DNA of 7,001 nt from JBOHNM01 sp050730675 (lineage in GTDB: Bacteria > Planctomycetota > Phycisphaerae > Phycisphaerales > UBA1924). The number at the start of each line of letters is the position of its first letter. Within the stretch, counting starts at the first letter, position 1. Both the position numbers and the translations under genes were made by a program. The notes beneath the pieces are model-generated. The model saw only the letters and a program-made list of their open reading frames with translations, searched no databases and had not been told where the DNA came from. Shown in pieces: positions 5,430 through 7,001 of this stretch. The stretch lies in assembly GCA_050730675.1 (NCBI GenBank), contig JBOHNM010000186.1, forward strand, positions 1 to 7,001. The letters are read 5' to 3'.

Positions 5430-6845
5430 TCACGTCGTAACGGCGCGATGGTGCGAGTCGGCGATCCCGAGGTCCGCAGGCTCGAATGCCACTGTCGGCC
5501 ACCCAATACTGGCATAGTCGACCCTACGCACCCGCACGTTCAAGATCTGCAAGCTCAGCATATACGCCGCGTCAAGAAGCACATGCACATTGTCGAATAG
5601 GCTCTGGTCGGCCTTTTCGGGAAATCCCGAATGTGCGAAGCCATTGCGGATGTCTTCCCATGCCTTCACATGTCTCTTGGTCAATACTCCCCGCTTGACG
5701 AGATACCGCAGCCCGTCCTTCGCAGAAACTGAACCAAGCCTACTCACGACCCCGATCAGCCGAGCCCTCACTATTTCATCAAAGGGGCCTTTGGCAAGGT
5801 GTTCTTTGACTTGCGTGATTACTGCAGCGTCCATTCCTCCGATCGGTAGCGACAGGTCGCGGTGTTCTGTCAGCATTACCTCAATTGCGATCGCCAGCAG
5901 CAACCCCGCTGCATAGACGGAGTCAGCCCCTAGATCACATATGTGCCACCAGGCATTCGACAGCGCCGACCATCGGCCATTTGAATCAGTTCTTGCGAGA
6001 GCGAATGCCATATACGCTTGTAGCAGCGACCGTCGATCGGTTGATCCCTCGGGATCATTTGGCAACGGCGGCCTCAAATAAGAAGACCGGCTAGGAGTGT
6101 GCATACGTCGCCACTCGACAACTCCATGTGTTCCGTCGGTGAATTCAATCGCTTCCCAATTTGTGGCCTGAGCACACACGTACATCAGGCTTTGAGCCAA
6201 ACAACTGGCCGAACGCTTCGCCTCTTCAATGCTTGCGGTTGGAAATGTTGCGACGATGCCAACGTCGGCTTCCTCGCGTTTGACTTGGCGCAGGTAGTAA
6301 TTGAAGCCATTGACATCTATGACTTCCCGGTTCCGCCGCCAACCGTTGGGAGTCCATTTCCCTCCGCGGTTTTCAATCCGCACCGTAGTGCCACCCCAGA
6401 TCCAATCACATCTACAGGGAATAAACACACGTGCAATTCCTGCAGTCGGTGCGTGACTCGTCGCCACCGTGACGTGGTGGAGTTGTGAATGAACCGTCAC
6501 ACGCGCAAGAGGACTTGACCCATTCCAATCCAACTGGAGCGACGGTATTTCGCGCTCAGCCGTCCATCCGCGATGCATTCCGTCCACAGCACGGAAGTCA
6601 AACAGGCCATCATCCTTGATGAACTGACCGCTGGGTGTGTTCGACCCCCAGATTTCATTGACAATCGCAGCACTTGCAGCACTGCTGAGTTGAATAGCTA
6701 ATCCATCCTGTTCCCACTCAATTGACCCTGGCCCGCCCAAGTTCATTCTGGAACCGGCACGCTGTCGGAGTGTGCCCTCTTGAAATGGAACACTCAAAGA
6801 TCTCGTGATAAGTTGATCGAACACGGATCCGGCAATTTCGTCCAC
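5430..6845 (-). CDS. HEPN-domain protein with ApeA-like architecture, putative anti-phage RNase
   Basis: The protein has 471 residues. The N-terminal ~250 are beta-rich (for example IEWEQDGLAIQL, ARVTVHSQLHHVTVATS), with cysteines in FIPCRCDW at 143 and 145. The C-terminal ~200 are helical. Helix YAAGLLLAIAIEVMLTEH (311-328, with E322) is followed by AWEDIRNGFAHSG, holding R400-x4-H405, the catalytic signature of HEPN ribonucleases. A beta-rich sensor-like N-terminus with a C-terminal HEPN resembles ApeA-type proteins, known single-gene anti-phage or abortive-infection factors. I infer a cytoplasmic RNase that is activated by infection. The N-terminal half is not matched confidently to ApeA domains, and HEPN proteins also occur as toxins and in other defence systems. 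Start GTG 6845 has GGAG 6 nt upstream. Its 3' end is convergent with the nuclease-like gene, with 45 bp between stops and no clear terminator. Only 9 of its first 20 codons end in G or C. Confidence 0.85.
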   Translation of the reverse strand: MDEIAGSVFDQLITRSLSVPFQEGTLRQRAGSRMNLGGPGSIEWEQDGLAIQLSSAASAAIVNEIWGSNTPSGQFIKDDGLFDFRAVDGMHRGWTAEREIPSLQLDWNGSSPLARVTVHSQLHHVTVATSHAPTAGIARVFIPCRCDWIWGGTTVRIENRGGKWTPNGWRRNREVIDVNGFNYYLRQVKREEADVGIVATFPTASIEEAKRSASCLAQSLMYVCAQATNWEAIEFTDGTHGVVEWRRMHTPSRSSYLRPPLPNDPEGSTDRRSLLQAYMAFALARTDSNGRWSALSNAWWHICDLGADSVYAAGLLLAIAIEVMLTEHRDLSLPIGGMDAAVITQVKEHLAKGPFDEIVRARLIGVVSRLGSVSAKDGLRYLVKRGVLTKRHVKAWEDIRNGFAHSGFPEKADQSLFDNVHVLLDAAYMLSLQILNVRVRRVDYASIGWPTVAFEPADLGIADSHHRAVTT

Positions 6846-6851
6846 AGTTCA

Positions 6852-6855
6852 CTCC
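6852..6855 (-). promoter_or_regulatory. Shine-Dalgarno GGAG fixing the GTG start of the HEPN gene
   Basis: GGAG lies 6 nt before GTG 6845 on the minus strand. An in-frame TGA (6849-6851) sits between them, so the reading frame cannot begin further upstream. This supports the GTG start. I could not pick out a convincing promoter in the 150 bp upstream that remain in the window. Confidence 0.65.
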
Positions 6856-6896
6856 ACAACTTCACCGCACTTCCGCGGCGAGCTCAAAACCACAGT

Positions 6897-7001
6897 ACGG
6901 ACCAAATCACTCTCGAGATAGCACATCTCCCTCTCAACGGCCAACCCCTCCCCCTCGAATCCAAGCCCCTCCCCGTCGAGAACCACCCCCCCGCCCTCGA
7001 C
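6897..7001 (+). other. Possible coding stretch at the right edge, host-like codons, start not identified
   Basis: The plus frame from 6897 to the edge is open for 35 codons and reads like IxLxIAHLPLNG followed by two imperfect heptads (PLPLES, PLPVEN). In its last 25 codons, 20 end in C, the style of uvrA and unlike the HEPN gene. The only conventional in-frame start is TTG 6813, inside the HEPN gene. ACG 6897 would need non-standard initiation. The opposite minus frame is also open for 50 codons and ends at TGA 6849, which would make it the tail of a gene just upstream of the HEPN gene. I cannot decide between the two, and the stretch may be non-coding. Confidence 0.25.
6945..6979. repeat. 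Imperfect 21-bp direct repeat
   Basis: CCCCTCCCC followed after one base by TCGA occurs at 6945-6958 and again at 6966-6979, a 21-nt period (seven codons). In the plus frame it gives the paired PLPLE/PLPVE segments. It may be coding repeat or simple C-rich sequence; only two copies are visible. Confidence 0.4.

Noticed and set aside
5486..6488. Plus-strand open frames of 70-129 codons opposite the HEPN gene
   Set aside because: They overlap the 471-residue gene, which has a good ribosome binding site and a recognisable HEPN motif; none of the plus frames shows domain-like sequence.
3913..6850. Mobile element ends (terminal inverted repeats or target-site duplication) around the cassette
   Set aside because: Looking for the sequence at 3913-3945 near 6846-7001 gave no direct or inverted match, and no transposase or integrase is encoded.

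Overview
The window looks like a piece of chromosome from a GC-rich bacterium, most likely a planctomycete-type organism (possibly Phycisphaerae). That guess rests on the UvrA variant, the weak or absent Shine-Dalgarno sites around the host genes, and a large glycine-rich secreted protein. It is an inference, not a proven assignment. No tRNA, rRNA, CRISPR array, transposase or integrase is visible.

Left part (1-3912). At the left edge, on the minus strand, lies the N-terminal 205 residues of a secreted Gly/Thr/Asn-rich protein. Its gene runs off the window and is read divergently from uvrA. The roughly 200 bp between them hold a fair sigma-70-like promoter for the secreted protein and a stem-loop at the predicted 5' end of its mRNA. 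The full-length uvrA gene (nucleotide excision repair damage sensor) follows on the plus strand. It is typical except that the first cysteine pair of zinc module 1 is replaced by two aspartates. A 25-nt hairpin follows the uvrA stop.

Right part (3913-about 6850). Immediately after that hairpin, codon usage changes. In a sample of 20 uvrA codons, 20 end in G or C. In 20-codon samples of the next three genes only 9 or 10 do. These genes look like an acquired defence-type cassette. The first is a small minus-strand protein with a PD-(D/E)XK nuclease-like core. The second is a divergent plus-strand protein with a second, different PD-(D/E)XK-like core. The third is a convergent minus-strand protein with a C-terminal HEPN R-x4-H motif, resembling the ApeA type of anti-phage HEPN proteins. 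No methyltransferase, helicase or specificity subunit is present, so this is not an ordinary restriction-modification locus. That the three act together is a hypothesis based on adjacency and shared composition.

Right edge (about 6850-7001). Strongly C-ending codons reappear in one plus-strand frame, which may mark the return to host sequence and the start of another gene, but no conventional start codon supports it.
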